From contig CAKXYI010000012.1 of assembly GCA_934899185.1 (NCBI GenBank), forward strand, positions 1 to 54,787: a stretch of DNA of 54,787 nt, written 5' to 3'. Position numbers and translations under genes: made by a program. Source of the stretch: an uncultured Lachnospiraceae bacterium (lineage in GTDB: Bacteria; Bacillota; Clostridia; Lachnospirales; Lachnospiraceae). The notes beneath the pieces were generated by a model. The model saw only the letters and a list, made by a program, of their open reading frames with translations. It did no database searches and was not told the origin of the DNA. Positions 7,957 through 15,805 of this stretch are shown here, one piece after another; positions within the stretch are counted from its first letter, which is position 1, and every line of letters begins with the position of its first letter.

Positions 7957-7964
7957 GAGAAGTC

Positions 7965-7990
7965 TTTTCTAAAGTTTTCTTAATTTTCTT
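7965..7990 (+). promoter_or_regulatory. Three phased TTTTCT direct repeats, likely OmpR-family binding site
   Basis: TTTTCT begins at 7965, 7975 and 7984, i.e. spaced by 10 and 9 bp, close to one helical turn. The repeats end upstream of a TATACT -10 element at 8011-8016. OmpR/PhoB-class regulators bind such tandem direct repeats, so this may be the autoregulatory site of the adjacent response regulator. Confidence 0.5.
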
Positions 7991-8010
7991 CCAAGCAGGC
8001 TAAAAATTGT

Positions 8011-8016
8011 TATACT
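8011..8016 (+). promoter_or_regulatory. Probable -10 element (TATACT) of the two-component operon
   Basis: TATACT lies 44 bases before the response-regulator start. The -35 position (CTTCCA) is poor, as expected for a promoter needing an activator bound to the adjacent repeats. Confidence 0.5.
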
Positions 8017-8059
8017 GTAGGCAAATGCAGACAGAAAATGGGATTGGGAGAAATGACAG

Positions 8060-8827
8060 ATGAGCGATGTGCAGACAAGGACAATGGAAGAACAAGGGAA
8101 GCCGGTGGCTTCCCATATTTTGGTGGTGGATGACAATCCGGAGATCCGGGAGGTCATCCATCTTCTTTTGGGTGGAGAGGGATATGAGGTGACCGAGGCG
8201 GCAAATGGCGAGCAGGCGATCGAGGCTTCCGCAAAATATGCGTTTGATCTGATCATCTTGGATATCATGATGCCGGGGATGAACGGCTATCAGACCTGTG
8301 TGGAGGTTCGCAAGAACAGCAATGCGCCTATCCTTTTTTTGAGTGCCAAATCTCAGGAAGATGATAAGATGCTTGGCTTTTCCAGTGGTGGAGACGATTA
8401 TTTGGTAAAGCCTTTTTCATATAATGAACTGGTCAGCCGGGCAAAGGCACTGATCCGCCGCTATCATGTCTATCAGGGAAAAAATATGCCGGTTAGGGAA
8501 GCAACATCAAAGGAGAACACGGTAGAGCGCATCATTTCTTATCAGGATATCGTCTTAAATGAATCGAAGCAGGAAGTCAGCCGGGATGGGCAGATTATTG
8601 AATTGACCGATACGGAGTATGCTCTTTTACACCTGTTACTGACCAACCGCAAGCAGATCTTCTCGGCAGAGCATTTGTATGAGAGTATCTGGCAGGAAGA
8701 ATACTATTATGGAGCCAACAACACGGTCATGGTGCATATGCGAAATCTGCGTCGCAAGATCGAATCAGACCCAAAGAATCCGACTATCATCAAGACGGTC
8801 TGGGGAAGGGGGTATCGCTGTGACTAA
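8060..8827 (+). CDS. OmpR/PhoB-family response regulator
   Basis: The protein has 255 residues, with GGGAG upstream of ATG 8060. The receiver domain (about residues 19-135) shows Asp24-Asp25, phospho-acceptor Asp68 in LIILDIMMPG, and Lys117 in LVKPFS. The C-terminal winged helix (about 165-255) ends in VWGRGYRCD, as in VanR/PhoB regulators. A polar N-terminal extension of about 18 residues precedes the receiver. The stop codon overlaps the start of the kinase gene, so the pair is translationally coupled. The repeats at 7965-7990 are its most likely own binding site. Confidence 0.9.
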   Translation: MSDVQTRTMEEQGKPVASHILVVDDNPEIREVIHLLLGGEGYEVTEAANGEQAIEASAKYAFDLIILDIMMPGMNGYQTCVEVRKNSNAPILFLSAKSQEDDKMLGFSSGGDDYLVKPFSYNELVSRAKALIRRYHVYQGKNMPVREATSKENTVERIISYQDIVLNESKQEVSRDGQIIELTDTEYALLHLLLTNRKQIFSAEHLYESIWQEEYYYGANNTVMVHMRNLRRKIESDPKNPTIIKTVWGRGYRCD

Positions 8828-10217
8828 AGAAAAGCAAAAGATCATCCGACGTTTTCTGGAAGATCATCGTCCGGAAAAATGGAAGATCCGCACCAAGTTG
8901 TTTGTAGTTATTTTATGTATGGCACTCGCCAGCGTGCTGCTATTTGATATCCTATGGAGGATACAGTTGCCAGTCTGTCAGGGCTTGGAGAAACTGCATC
9001 TGCTCAGTTGGTTCGACGAGGAGACCTACGTGGAGAATTTAAAGGAAGACGCACTGCATTATACCGTGCCGGCTGAGGATGATAAGGCAGGACAAAGGGC
9101 ATTTCGGCCTTTTTTGAAAAAATACTCCAGCAAATATATCGGTGTCTATGTGTACGGATCGGATGGTCTGTACCGGGCAGGCACCTATGCAAAGATCATC
9201 GATGATCTGATCTATGGAACGATCATTACCGATAGTTTTGATGTCTTGGGAGAGTACACCAACGAAGTCAAGGTTACTTTTGCAAATGGTGATTATGACG
9301 TTGTTTATTCTTCCTATAACAGATGTAAATTTGTTTATCCCTATGTGGCATTCTCCCTATTGCTTTGTATCCTACTCTTTTTTACGGGAGTGCTTTTATA
9401 CGTTGGCAGTATCATCAAACGGATGGACGGACTCAAGGATGCTGTCGTCAATATGTCCCAAGGCGATCTGACCCATGTCATACCCCAATGCGGCGAGGAT
9501 GAAGTCGGGATCGTAGCAAAAGAACTGGATGTTTTACGTCGGACACTGGACGAAAATATCAAAGAGGAGGAGGCAATCCGCCAGACCAATCAGGAATTGA
9601 TTTCTGCTATTTCCCATGATTTGCGCACGCCGTTGACCGTATTAAACGGCTATCTGGAAGTGCTGCGCATGGGAAAACTGGATGAGGAACAACGTATGTT
9701 GTATCTCAATAAATGCCTGCAAAAATCAGCAGATATCAAGGCGCTGACAGATCACATGTTTGAATATGCTTTTGCCTATGAGACAATCGAGAAAGCGGAA
9801 CTGGAGCGGATTCCGATTTCTCATATCAAGGAAATTTTGTTGGGTAGTTGTGAGTTTGTACAACTGGCAGGATTTACCGTAGAAAATGCCCTTGCCGATA
9901 TAGAGGGGGATATGTATGCGGATGAAATGATGTTAAAACGTATGTCGAGCAATCTGTTTTCCAATATCCTAAAATATGCGGACAAGGGAAAGCCTATCTA
10001 TGTGCGTAGCAAACTGGAACAGGGCATGCTTGGCATTTTGATTATCAATACGATCAAAGAGGATGTCGGTCAGGTAGAAAGTAACCACATAGGGCTGCGC
10101 AGTAGTCAGAAAATGGTGGAACTTCACAAGGGACAGATGCATGTCTACCATGAAAAACAGAAGTTCCGCGTCCATATTCTACTGCCGGTCATCAGCCTGT
10201 CGGTTACGCAGTCATAG
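8820..10217 (+). CDS. Membrane sensor histidine kinase (VanS-like)
   Basis: The protein has 465 residues and starts with GTG at 8820, inside the last codons of the regulator gene, with a purine-rich GGGAAGGGGG upstream. TM1 spans about residues 29-47 and TM2 about 175-197, framing an extracellular sensor loop of about 125 residues. HAMP, HisKA with His266 in ISHDLRTPLT, and a degenerate HATPase domain (SNLFSNILKYADKG, then HIGLRSSQKM) follow. The layout matches VanS/PhoR-like kinases. The signal is unknown; no resistance genes lie alongside. The upstream PAS protein might feed into it, which is inference. Confidence 0.88.
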   Translation: MTKEKQKIIRRFLEDHRPEKWKIRTKLFVVILCMALASVLLFDILWRIQLPVCQGLEKLHLLSWFDEETYVENLKEDALHYTVPAEDDKAGQRAFRPFLKKYSSKYIGVYVYGSDGLYRAGTYAKIIDDLIYGTIITDSFDVLGEYTNEVKVTFANGDYDVVYSSYNRCKFVYPYVAFSLLLCILLFFTGVLLYVGSIIKRMDGLKDAVVNMSQGDLTHVIPQCGEDEVGIVAKELDVLRRTLDENIKEEEAIRQTNQELISAISHDLRTPLTVLNGYLEVLRMGKLDEEQRMLYLNKCLQKSADIKALTDHMFEYAFAYETIEKAELERIPISHIKEILLGSCEFVQLAGFTVENALADIEGDMYADEMMLKRMSSNLFSNILKYADKGKPIYVRSKLEQGMLGILIINTIKEDVGQVESNHIGLRSSQKMVELHKGQMHVYHEKQKFRVHILLPVISLSVTQS

Positions 10218-10312
10218 GGAAGGCAGGAATATTGATGCAAAATTGCAAGATTACCCATTCGATACTCAAATGTGGCATAAACGTCAACTAGTAATAATAT
10301 ATGAATTTTATA

Positions 10313-10362
10313 CACAATATTTGTGCAAGGTGACATTTTTACACAATCGTGGCATTATGTGT
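10313..10362. promoter_or_regulatory. Cluster of CACAA/TTGTG half-sites upstream of the nickel/redox operon
   Basis: CACAA-TAT-TTGTG at 10313-10325 is a perfect 5-bp-arm palindrome. ACACAAT at 10341 and ATTATGTGT at 10354 form a second, looser inverted repeat. TTGTG/CACAA half-sites are seen in Rex and in CRP/FNR operators, although the spacing here matches neither exactly. They lie about 80-130 bases before the first gene of the operon, in a 227-bp gap that otherwise holds AT-rich sequence with a possible weak promoter (TATTAT at 10402). Confidence 0.4.
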
Positions 10363-10444
10363 CGAAAAAGTGCATAGATTATGATAAACTTTTTGTAAAA
10401 CTATTATAAAGGGATATGCATAAGTAAAGTAAGGGAGACAGCAA

Positions 10445-11224
10445 ATGAATACAGACAAGATTGATGCCAAGATCCTTGCCGTTGCCGGTAAGGGTGGCGT
10501 TGGTAAGACTTCGCTTGCAGCAGTTATGGTCAAACTCTTGGTGGCAGCCTATCCGGATAAGCGGATCCTTGCCATCGATGCAGACCCGGCTGTTGGCTTG
10601 TCTACCGCATTGGGAGTGGACGTGAAACTCACGGTAGACGATATTCGCAAAGAGGTGGTAGCCAACGCAGAGGACGGCAACGCTAAGGCGGCAATTGAAT
10701 TATTGGGAGAAGCCAGATACCGTATTTTCGACGCGCTCGTCGAGATGGATGGCTTTTCTTTTATTGCTATCGGAAGACCTGAGGCGGCAGGTTGCTATTG
10801 CAAGATCAATAGTTACCTGAAAGAAGTCATTGGTCTTTTGGCAGAAAATTATGATTATATCGTGATCGACGGCGAGGCGGGGATCGAGCAGATCAACCGT
10901 CGGGTCATGGAAAAGGTGACACACCTCATGCTGATCACAGACTCTTCCAAGAAAGGTACACAGGTGGTCAAGACTATCAAGCAGGTGGCAGACGAACTCG
11001 TTATGTACGACAAGGTCGGCGTGATCGCCAACCGCCTTCCGAATTTAGACGTCAAACAGTACATGGATGTGGGCGATATTCCGGTACTTTCCTACATATT
11101 ATCGGATGCCTCTTTGGCAGAGTTCGATCTCAAGGGAGAGAGCGTATTTTATTTGGATGATGATGCGGCAATCGTCAGGGGAGCCAAGGAAGCCCTGATC
11201 GGTATAGGAATCTTAGAAGCGTAA
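10445..11224 (+). CDS. cooC: CooC-like nickel-insertion ATPase
   Basis: The protein has 259 residues and a MinD/ParA-type fold. The deviant Walker A is GKGGVGKT at residues 15-22, followed by AIDADPAVG. Cys117-Tyr-Cys119 (GCYC) matches the CxC motif with which CooC dimers bind Ni(II) for insertion into CO dehydrogenase. The closing region (PVLSYILSDASLAEFDL) also fits the family. It is first in a same-strand cluster and is followed 12 bases later by the dehydratase-like genes. No CO dehydrogenase gene is present in the window, so the client is probably one of the cluster products. The symbol denotes family, not proven function. Confidence 0.8.
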   Translation: MNTDKIDAKILAVAGKGGVGKTSLAAVMVKLLVAAYPDKRILAIDADPAVGLSTALGVDVKLTVDDIRKEVVANAEDGNAKAAIELLGEARYRIFDALVEMDGFSFIAIGRPEAAGCYCKINSYLKEVIGLLAENYDYIVIDGEAGIEQINRRVMEKVTHLMLITDSSKKGTQVVKTIKQVADELVMYDKVGVIANRLPNLDVKQYMDVGDIPVLSYILSDASLAEFDLKGESVFYLDDDAAIVRGAKEALIGIGILEA

Positions 11225-11236
11225 AGGAGGGCAAGC

Positions 11237-12433
11237 GTGAAAGACTTAAAGCACTTATATTATTTTGAAAAGTTATTGGAAGATGCCAATAACGAACTTG
11301 TGCGTCAGGCACAGGACGAGGGTCTTAAGTGTATCGCAACGACTTGTGAGAATGTACCGGAACCACTCTTGAATCTTCCGGGCACATTTTCTGTAAGACT
11401 TCGTGCACCGCGTACAGGCTCTATGGAGATGGCTACCTACTACATGACAAGTTTCTTGTGCGAGTACAGCAGAGCACTTTTAGAGAGAGCCATTGAGGGC
11501 GGTTACAACTTTGTAGACGGTATTGTGACACCGGATGGCTGTACTATGATGAACCGTTGCGTAGAGAACATGGAACTGCTTAAGACCATGGGTCAGGGCA
11601 AGGACGGATTTTTCTGGGAATACATGGAGATCCCACAGAAAAATGATGACAATGCGCTGGAAATGTATACCTTACAGTGCCGCAACCATATCTTAAAGCC
11701 TCTGGCAGAAAAGTATGGTATCGACACATCCGATGCGGCTATCCGTGCAGCGGTAGACCAGCACAATGAAGTATGCCGTCTGATCCGCCAGATCGGAGAC
11801 TTCCGTAAGGAAGCCAATCCGCGTGTGACAGGCTATGAGTTCCACATCCTTACCATGGTAAGTTATGTGGCACCAAAGCATCTGATCCTTGACAGGCTCC
11901 GCGAGACCTTGGAGGAGATCAAGACAAGAGAGCCGGATGCAGCAGACAAGTACCGCGCCCGTGTCGTTTTTGTCGGTTCCGAGGTAGATGATGTAGATGT
12001 CATAAAATTGGTAGAAGAATCCGGCGCTTATGTGTGTGCAGACCGTTTCTGCTACGGATCTTTGCCGGGACGCGATGAGATCAGTTTAAACGATGAGGAA
12101 GACGTGGTAAAACAGATCTGCCGTCAAATGCAGGGCAGAGCACAGTGCCCACGTTATTGGGATATGGCAAAGATGACTGGCAGACGTGATTACGTTGCAG
12201 ATCTTGCCAAGGAATACGGCGCAGACGGTATTATCTACGAACAGATGAAGTTCTGCGATCCATGGGCTTATGAGCGTATGATCGGTACGATCGTGCTCCG
12301 TGATGAGCACGGATATCCGGTACTTGCCGTGGATCGTCCATATTCCATTGGCTCTTCCGGTCAGATGCGCACACGTGTGCAGGCATTCGTAGAGAGCATT
12401 GAGATCAAGAAGATTCAAGGAGGTAAGAAATAA
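11237..12433 (+). CDS. 2-hydroxyacyl-CoA dehydratase/double-cubane protein, HgdB/BcrC-like subunit
   Basis: The protein has 398 residues and starts with GTG, with AAAGGAGGG 5-7 bases upstream. It belongs to the HgdB/FldB/BcrC family. The expected iron-sulfur ligands are visible: Cys75 in FLCEYSR, Cys102 in TPDGCTMMN, and a third Cys in EQMKFCDPW near residue 350. Known members are alpha/beta pairs that bind [4Fe-4S] or a double-cubane [8Fe-9S] cluster and receive electrons from an ATP-using activator. The partner subunit and activator are the next two genes. No acyl-CoA transferase, CoA ligase or acyl-CoA dehydrogenase lies nearby, so a classical amino-acid fermentation or benzoyl-CoA role is unlikely. 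Confidence 0.8.
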   Translation: MKDLKHLYYFEKLLEDANNELVRQAQDEGLKCIATTCENVPEPLLNLPGTFSVRLRAPRTGSMEMATYYMTSFLCEYSRALLERAIEGGYNFVDGIVTPDGCTMMNRCVENMELLKTMGQGKDGFFWEYMEIPQKNDDNALEMYTLQCRNHILKPLAEKYGIDTSDAAIRAAVDQHNEVCRLIRQIGDFRKEANPRVTGYEFHILTMVSYVAPKHLILDRLRETLEEIKTREPDAADKYRARVVFVGSEVDDVDVIKLVEESGAYVCADRFCYGSLPGRDEISLNDEEDVVKQICRQMQGRAQCPRYWDMAKMTGRRDYVADLAKEYGADGIIYEQMKFCDPWAYERMIGTIVLRDEHGYPVLAVDRPYSIGSSGQMRTRVQAFVESIEIKKIQGGKK

Positions 12434-13995
12434 TGGCAAAAGAAGTAGGCGCAGAAGCGCTGGGTAGATTTTTTACCGATGGAAAAGTACGAAGCAGACG
12501 TGAGTGGCGTGGATTCAAAGATACCTTTTATGATTACACACGTTGGCTTTTTATTATGAAGCAGTTGGCAGGCTTTATCATCAAGCCTCGTAATATCAAA
12601 GCCATGTTCCGTTACCGCTGGATGGCAAACTATCTGGCAGTACCGATGATGGTAGATAAGCATACACAGGGACTGCGTGGACCATACCTCCGTATGTGCC
12701 ACTTAGAGCAGGATCTGGTCGTTTATGACGTAGCAAAACTTCTCGACAATCTTTTCCGTGGTGACCGCCGTATCGGCAATGATGAGGAGTTCTCCAAGAA
12801 GGTCGTTTTGGTAGATGAGAACGAAATGACAGCCGTTATGATGGGATTTCCTACCTTGAAGGGACTTTCCCGCGAGACACCGTCCACCTATGTATCCGTT
12901 CTTTTGAATCAGACAGCAGCCCTTCATTATATTGATGTGGCACAGGAATACGGACTTGCCGGTGATGTTTGCCCGATGCCGGAGGCAGAACTTGGCGTTT
13001 CCATTGATGATGATGCACCGATTCTTGGCGCTTGCGCCGTACAGTGTAATACGACCTGTGATGGTTCCCTTATGAGTAACGGTGGTATTGCCAAGCGTCT
13101 GGAATTAGAAGACGGTATCCCGATCTTCCAGTTGGCAGCCCCGATGCGTCACAGAGAGGACGATGTACAGGATTACGCAGCACAGGAGATCAAGAATTGT
13201 ATCGCCTTTATCGAGGAAAAGACAGGCGAGAAATGGGATTGGTCTTACTACTTTGAGTGTGCAAAGCGTGTCAATGAGTCCACCAGACACCGTATGGAGT
13301 GGCTGGACATGAATAAGACCGATTATCCACAGGTCTTTGGTTCCAACCTTGCTCTTTATACAGAGACCAATTACATGGCTATCTGTGGTAAGGTTCCGGA
13401 GTTCGTTAATGTAGACCGCAAGTTGACTGAACTTGCCAATCAGGCATATAAAGACAAGATGATGATGGCAAGAGAGTATCGTCACCGTGCTATCGTATGG
13501 GGTGTACAGTCACATTTTTATATGGACTTTTTGCTCTGGATCTTAAACTGCTGGGGCATTGTTCCACTGACCGATATGCTTTCTATGGTCAATACCGAAA
13601 TGATTGCAGAGGAAGATACACCGGAGAACCGTGAAAAGGCATATTATGATATGGCGTGGCTGACAGAAAACATGATCATGAGAAACCGTACCCACGGTGG
13701 TTACAAGGTTCTCTTAGATGAACTCTGGGAGTATTGTGAAGAGTTCAATGCCGATATGGTCATCCTTTGGGAGCACATGGCATGTAAGGCATTGGATGGT
13801 ATGCATGGTCAGTTCGAGGAAAAGGCTAGAGAAAAAGGCATTCATCTGATCTGGGTAACCCATGATCTGTTCGATCCGCGTATCGTATCCCGTCAGGGTG
13901 TTCGTGATCAGGTCAATCGTTATATGAGAACTGTATTTAAGGAAGAGCCACTGGATCCGTCGCTGGAAGTATTACACGACGAGCATTCATGGTAA
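12433..13995 (+). CDS. 2-hydroxyacyl-CoA dehydratase/double-cubane protein, HgdA/BcrB-like subunit
   Basis: The protein has 520 residues. Its ATG shares one base with the previous stop (TAATG), and AAGGAGG lies upstream. It is longer than typical HgdA-like subunits (about 400-480), with a basic N-terminal extension of about 60 residues. Candidate cluster ligands are Cys201, Cys205 and Cys209 (ACAVQCNTTCDG) and the Cys in WEHMACKALDGM about 70 residues from the end. The triple-Cys segment is richer than the single Cys usual there. It probably pairs with the preceding product as a heterodimer. The substrate is unknown. Confidence 0.78.
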   Translation: MAKEVGAEALGRFFTDGKVRSRREWRGFKDTFYDYTRWLFIMKQLAGFIIKPRNIKAMFRYRWMANYLAVPMMVDKHTQGLRGPYLRMCHLEQDLVVYDVAKLLDNLFRGDRRIGNDEEFSKKVVLVDENEMTAVMMGFPTLKGLSRETPSTYVSVLLNQTAALHYIDVAQEYGLAGDVCPMPEAELGVSIDDDAPILGACAVQCNTTCDGSLMSNGGIAKRLELEDGIPIFQLAAPMRHREDDVQDYAAQEIKNCIAFIEEKTGEKWDWSYYFECAKRVNESTRHRMEWLDMNKTDYPQVFGSNLALYTETNYMAICGKVPEFVNVDRKLTELANQAYKDKMMMAREYRHRAIVWGVQSHFYMDFLLWILNCWGIVPLTDMLSMVNTEMIAEEDTPENREKAYYDMAWLTENMIMRNRTHGGYKVLLDELWEYCEEFNADMVILWEHMACKALDGMHGQFEEKAREKGIHLIWVTHDLFDPRIVSRQGVRDQVNRYMRTVFKEEPLDPSLEVLHDEHSW

Positions 13996-14009
13996 AAAGG
14001 AGGAACAAG

Positions 14010-14816
14010 ATGAAATATTATGGCGGATGTGATTCCGGATCAACTTATACAAAATGTGTCATCATCGATGAGACAGGAAAGATGGTGGCAGATGTGACAC
14101 TTCGCAGCCGTATCAATGCGGTGCTTTCCTGTGAAGAATCCATTGAAAAGGCAGTTGCCCAAGTGCCGGACTTAAAATCAGCAGATGATCTGGCATACTT
14201 AGTTGGAACCGGATATGGACGTAATAAAGTGCCATCAGCAGACGAAAACATTTCAGAGATTTCCTGCCATGCTATGGGGGTTCATATGGCAGATCCAAAT
14301 GTAAAAGCGATTATTGATATCGGTGGACAGGATGTAAAGGGAATTGCGATTGATTCCGATGGAACGGTTTTAAACTTTGCAATGAATGATAAATGTGCAG
14401 CCGGAACCGGTCGTTTCTTTGAGGCAATGGCAAAGGCTTTTGAAATGGATTTATCTGAATTCTCAAAGTTGTCTCTGAAGGCAAAAAATGTGATTCCGAT
14501 TACAGCACAGTGTACCGTATTTGCAGAGTCAGAAGTTATCTCTTTGGTTGGCGAGGGTAAGCCGATGGATGAAATCGCAGCCGGTATTGAATTGTCTGTT
14601 GCAAAACGATGCTTTGTTATGTCAAAGAAGGCAGGCGCTGTAGATTCCATCACTTTGACCGGTGGGTGTGCCAAGAACGACGGCTTAAAAGAAGCTATCG
14701 AAAAGGTATTGAATTTGAAAGTCATCGATCTTCCGATCGACCCACAGTTGATGGGAGCACTTGGTGCAGCAGAGTTTGCACGTCAAAAGGGAATGGCTAA
14801 GGAAGGAGCGGTTTAA
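14010..14816 (+). CDS. BadF/HgdC-type ATP-dependent activator (acyl-CoA dehydratase activase)
   Basis: The protein has 268 residues. ATG 14010 is chosen for its AAAGGAGG site and its family-typical start YGGCDSGSTYTK. The ASKHA-fold ATPase motifs are present: GCDSGST (phosphate 1), DIGGQDVKG, and LTGGCAKNDG. The two conserved cluster ligands are Cys in NDKCAAGTGRF and Cys in TAQCTVFAESEV; in HgdC these bridge one [4Fe-4S] cluster between two monomers. It would hydrolyse ATP to drive a low-potential electron into the HgdAB-like pair. The last bases overlap the ribosome binding site of the next small gene. Confidence 0.88.
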   Translation: MKYYGGCDSGSTYTKCVIIDETGKMVADVTLRSRINAVLSCEESIEKAVAQVPDLKSADDLAYLVGTGYGRNKVPSADENISEISCHAMGVHMADPNVKAIIDIGGQDVKGIAIDSDGTVLNFAMNDKCAAGTGRFFEAMAKAFEMDLSEFSKLSLKAKNVIPITAQCTVFAESEVISLVGEGKPMDEIAAGIELSVAKRCFVMSKKAGAVDSITLTGGCAKNDGLKEAIEKVLNLKVIDLPIDPQLMGALGAAEFARQKGMAKEGAV

Positions 14817-14817
14817 T

Positions 14818-14985
14818 ATGGCAACATTTCTTCATGTACTTTTGATCATTGCGATCGTTTTGGTTTGTCTTTTTGTTTTGAGTTTTATCGTATATTTCTT
14901 TAATCTGGACATGAAACTTACGGCAGCGATCGAACCGCTGATGTTAAAGCATTACGATAAGATAGAAAGAGACACACATTTATGA
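14818..14985 (+). CDS. Small single-span membrane peptide in the redox operon
   Basis: The peptide has 55 residues and starts one base after the activator stop; AAGGAG lies about 12 bases upstream. Residues about 5-28 form a hydrophobic helix (LLIIAIVLVCLFVLSFIVYF). The rest (MKLTAAIEPLMLKHYDKIERD) is amphipathic and charged, probably cytosolic. Its TGA overlaps the next ATG in ATGA, so it is translated with the CdhC-like gene. I do not recognise a family. It could tether the complex to the membrane, which is inference. Confidence 0.7.
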   Translation: MATFLHVLLIIAIVLVCLFVLSFIVYFFNLDMKLTAAIEPLMLKHYDKIERDTHL

Positions 14986-15722
14986 GACTTTACGATGAGA
15001 TTATCAATGACATTCTGACCGGTCTTGCAGGGCAGGATGCCGTGAAACTTCCGGTCGGTGACGCCGCAGATCCTGTCAGCAGAGACTGGCAGGATGCCGG
15101 AAAAGCAATGATGATCTTACAGGCAGATATGGCATATGAACTGGGCGGACATAATCTTCCTGCCGTGGGCAATACCTTAGTGACGACAGAGACAGATTTG
15201 GTAGGGGAGGATGAGATCATCCTCATAGGAAAAGACCTACCACAGATCACAGAGGATACCCCATATGCAAGGATCGCTCTGGTACGCCTTGCCGCGGATA
15301 GTATTGGAACGGGAGACAAGTTATACAATACCATCCAGAACATTGGCTACTTTCGTTACCACATCTACCCTAAGGGCTTTATGCTTCGCGTTTCATCTTC
15401 CAATGACAGGGAGAGCGTGCGCGTAGCGGTAGATGCGCTGGAACAGGGGCTGAATTTTACGGCGATCGGTAATGCCATGCAAAAGGCACTTCATCTGCAC
15501 AAGGAAGTCGAGGCGGTCAAGATCATCTTTATCACAGATCCGGGTGTCGATTACGCCGGTTTGCAGGAAGGACTCAAAAAGACCAAGCAGATCACGGCGA
15601 CCATCGACCATATGCTAAAAGATGTCAATATGGACTGCGGTTCCTGTGGCTTGCAGGAGATCTGTGACGAGGTCGAGGGGCTGCGGGAAATGCATTTTGG
15701 CATGAGCGAAGAACATATATAA
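14982..15722 (+). CDS. Truncated acetyl-CoA synthase (CdhC)-like protein
   Basis: The protein has 246 residues. The middle (about 95-210) resembles the domain of acetyl-CoA synthase/CdhC that precedes its A-cluster. It shares the order of a YNTIQNIGYFRYH-like helix, a GFMLRVSS strand, an AVDALEQGLNFTAIGNAM helix, then VKIIFITDP. ELGG near residue 53 is also shared. The chain ends soon after Cys219-x2-Cys222-x5-Cys228, about where acetyl-CoA synthase has its Cys-x2-Cys-x8-Cys ligands of the [4Fe-4S] part of the A-cluster. The region carrying the Cys-Gly-Cys nickel site is absent. It is therefore not a normal acetyl-CoA synthase. It may bind an iron-sulfur or nickel centre supplied by the CooC and HypA proteins. 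Confidence 0.65.
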   Translation: MRLYDEIINDILTGLAGQDAVKLPVGDAADPVSRDWQDAGKAMMILQADMAYELGGHNLPAVGNTLVTTETDLVGEDEIILIGKDLPQITEDTPYARIALVRLAADSIGTGDKLYNTIQNIGYFRYHIYPKGFMLRVSSSNDRESVRVAVDALEQGLNFTAIGNAMQKALHLHKEVEAVKIIFITDPGVDYAGLQEGLKKTKQITATIDHMLKDVNMDCGSCGLQEICDEVEGLREMHFGMSEEHI

Positions 15723-15743
15723 GTAGTTACAAGAGAATGTTTT

Positions 15744-15758
15744 GCACCGCATCGGTGC
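15744..15758 (+). promoter_or_regulatory. Small hairpin between the CdhC-like and oxidoreductase genes
   Basis: GCACCG-CAT-CGGTGC forms a perfect 6-bp stem in the 83-bp gap. There is no T-run after it, so it is more likely an mRNA processing or stability element than a terminator. Confidence 0.4.
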
Positions 15759-15805
15759 TGACCATAGAAACAAGCAATAAGAAATGAGAAAAGGAGAGTA
15801 TAAAC

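Noticed and set aside
12086..12439. Minus-strand frame in the HgdB-like gene
   Set aside because: It is a shadow of the coding strand, with no start signal and no domain.
10445..14816. Classical amino-acid fermentation (2-hydroxyglutaryl-, lactoyl- or phenyllactyl-CoA dehydratase) operon
   Set aside because: No CoA-transferase, 2-hydroxyacid dehydrogenase, CoA ligase or acyl-CoA dehydrogenase is adjacent, and CooC/HypA would be unexplained.
14982..15722. Functional acetyl-CoA synthase, implying a Wood-Ljungdahl acetogen
   Set aside because: The C-terminal half with the nickel-binding Cys-Gly-Cys is absent and no CODH or corrinoid protein genes are present in the window.
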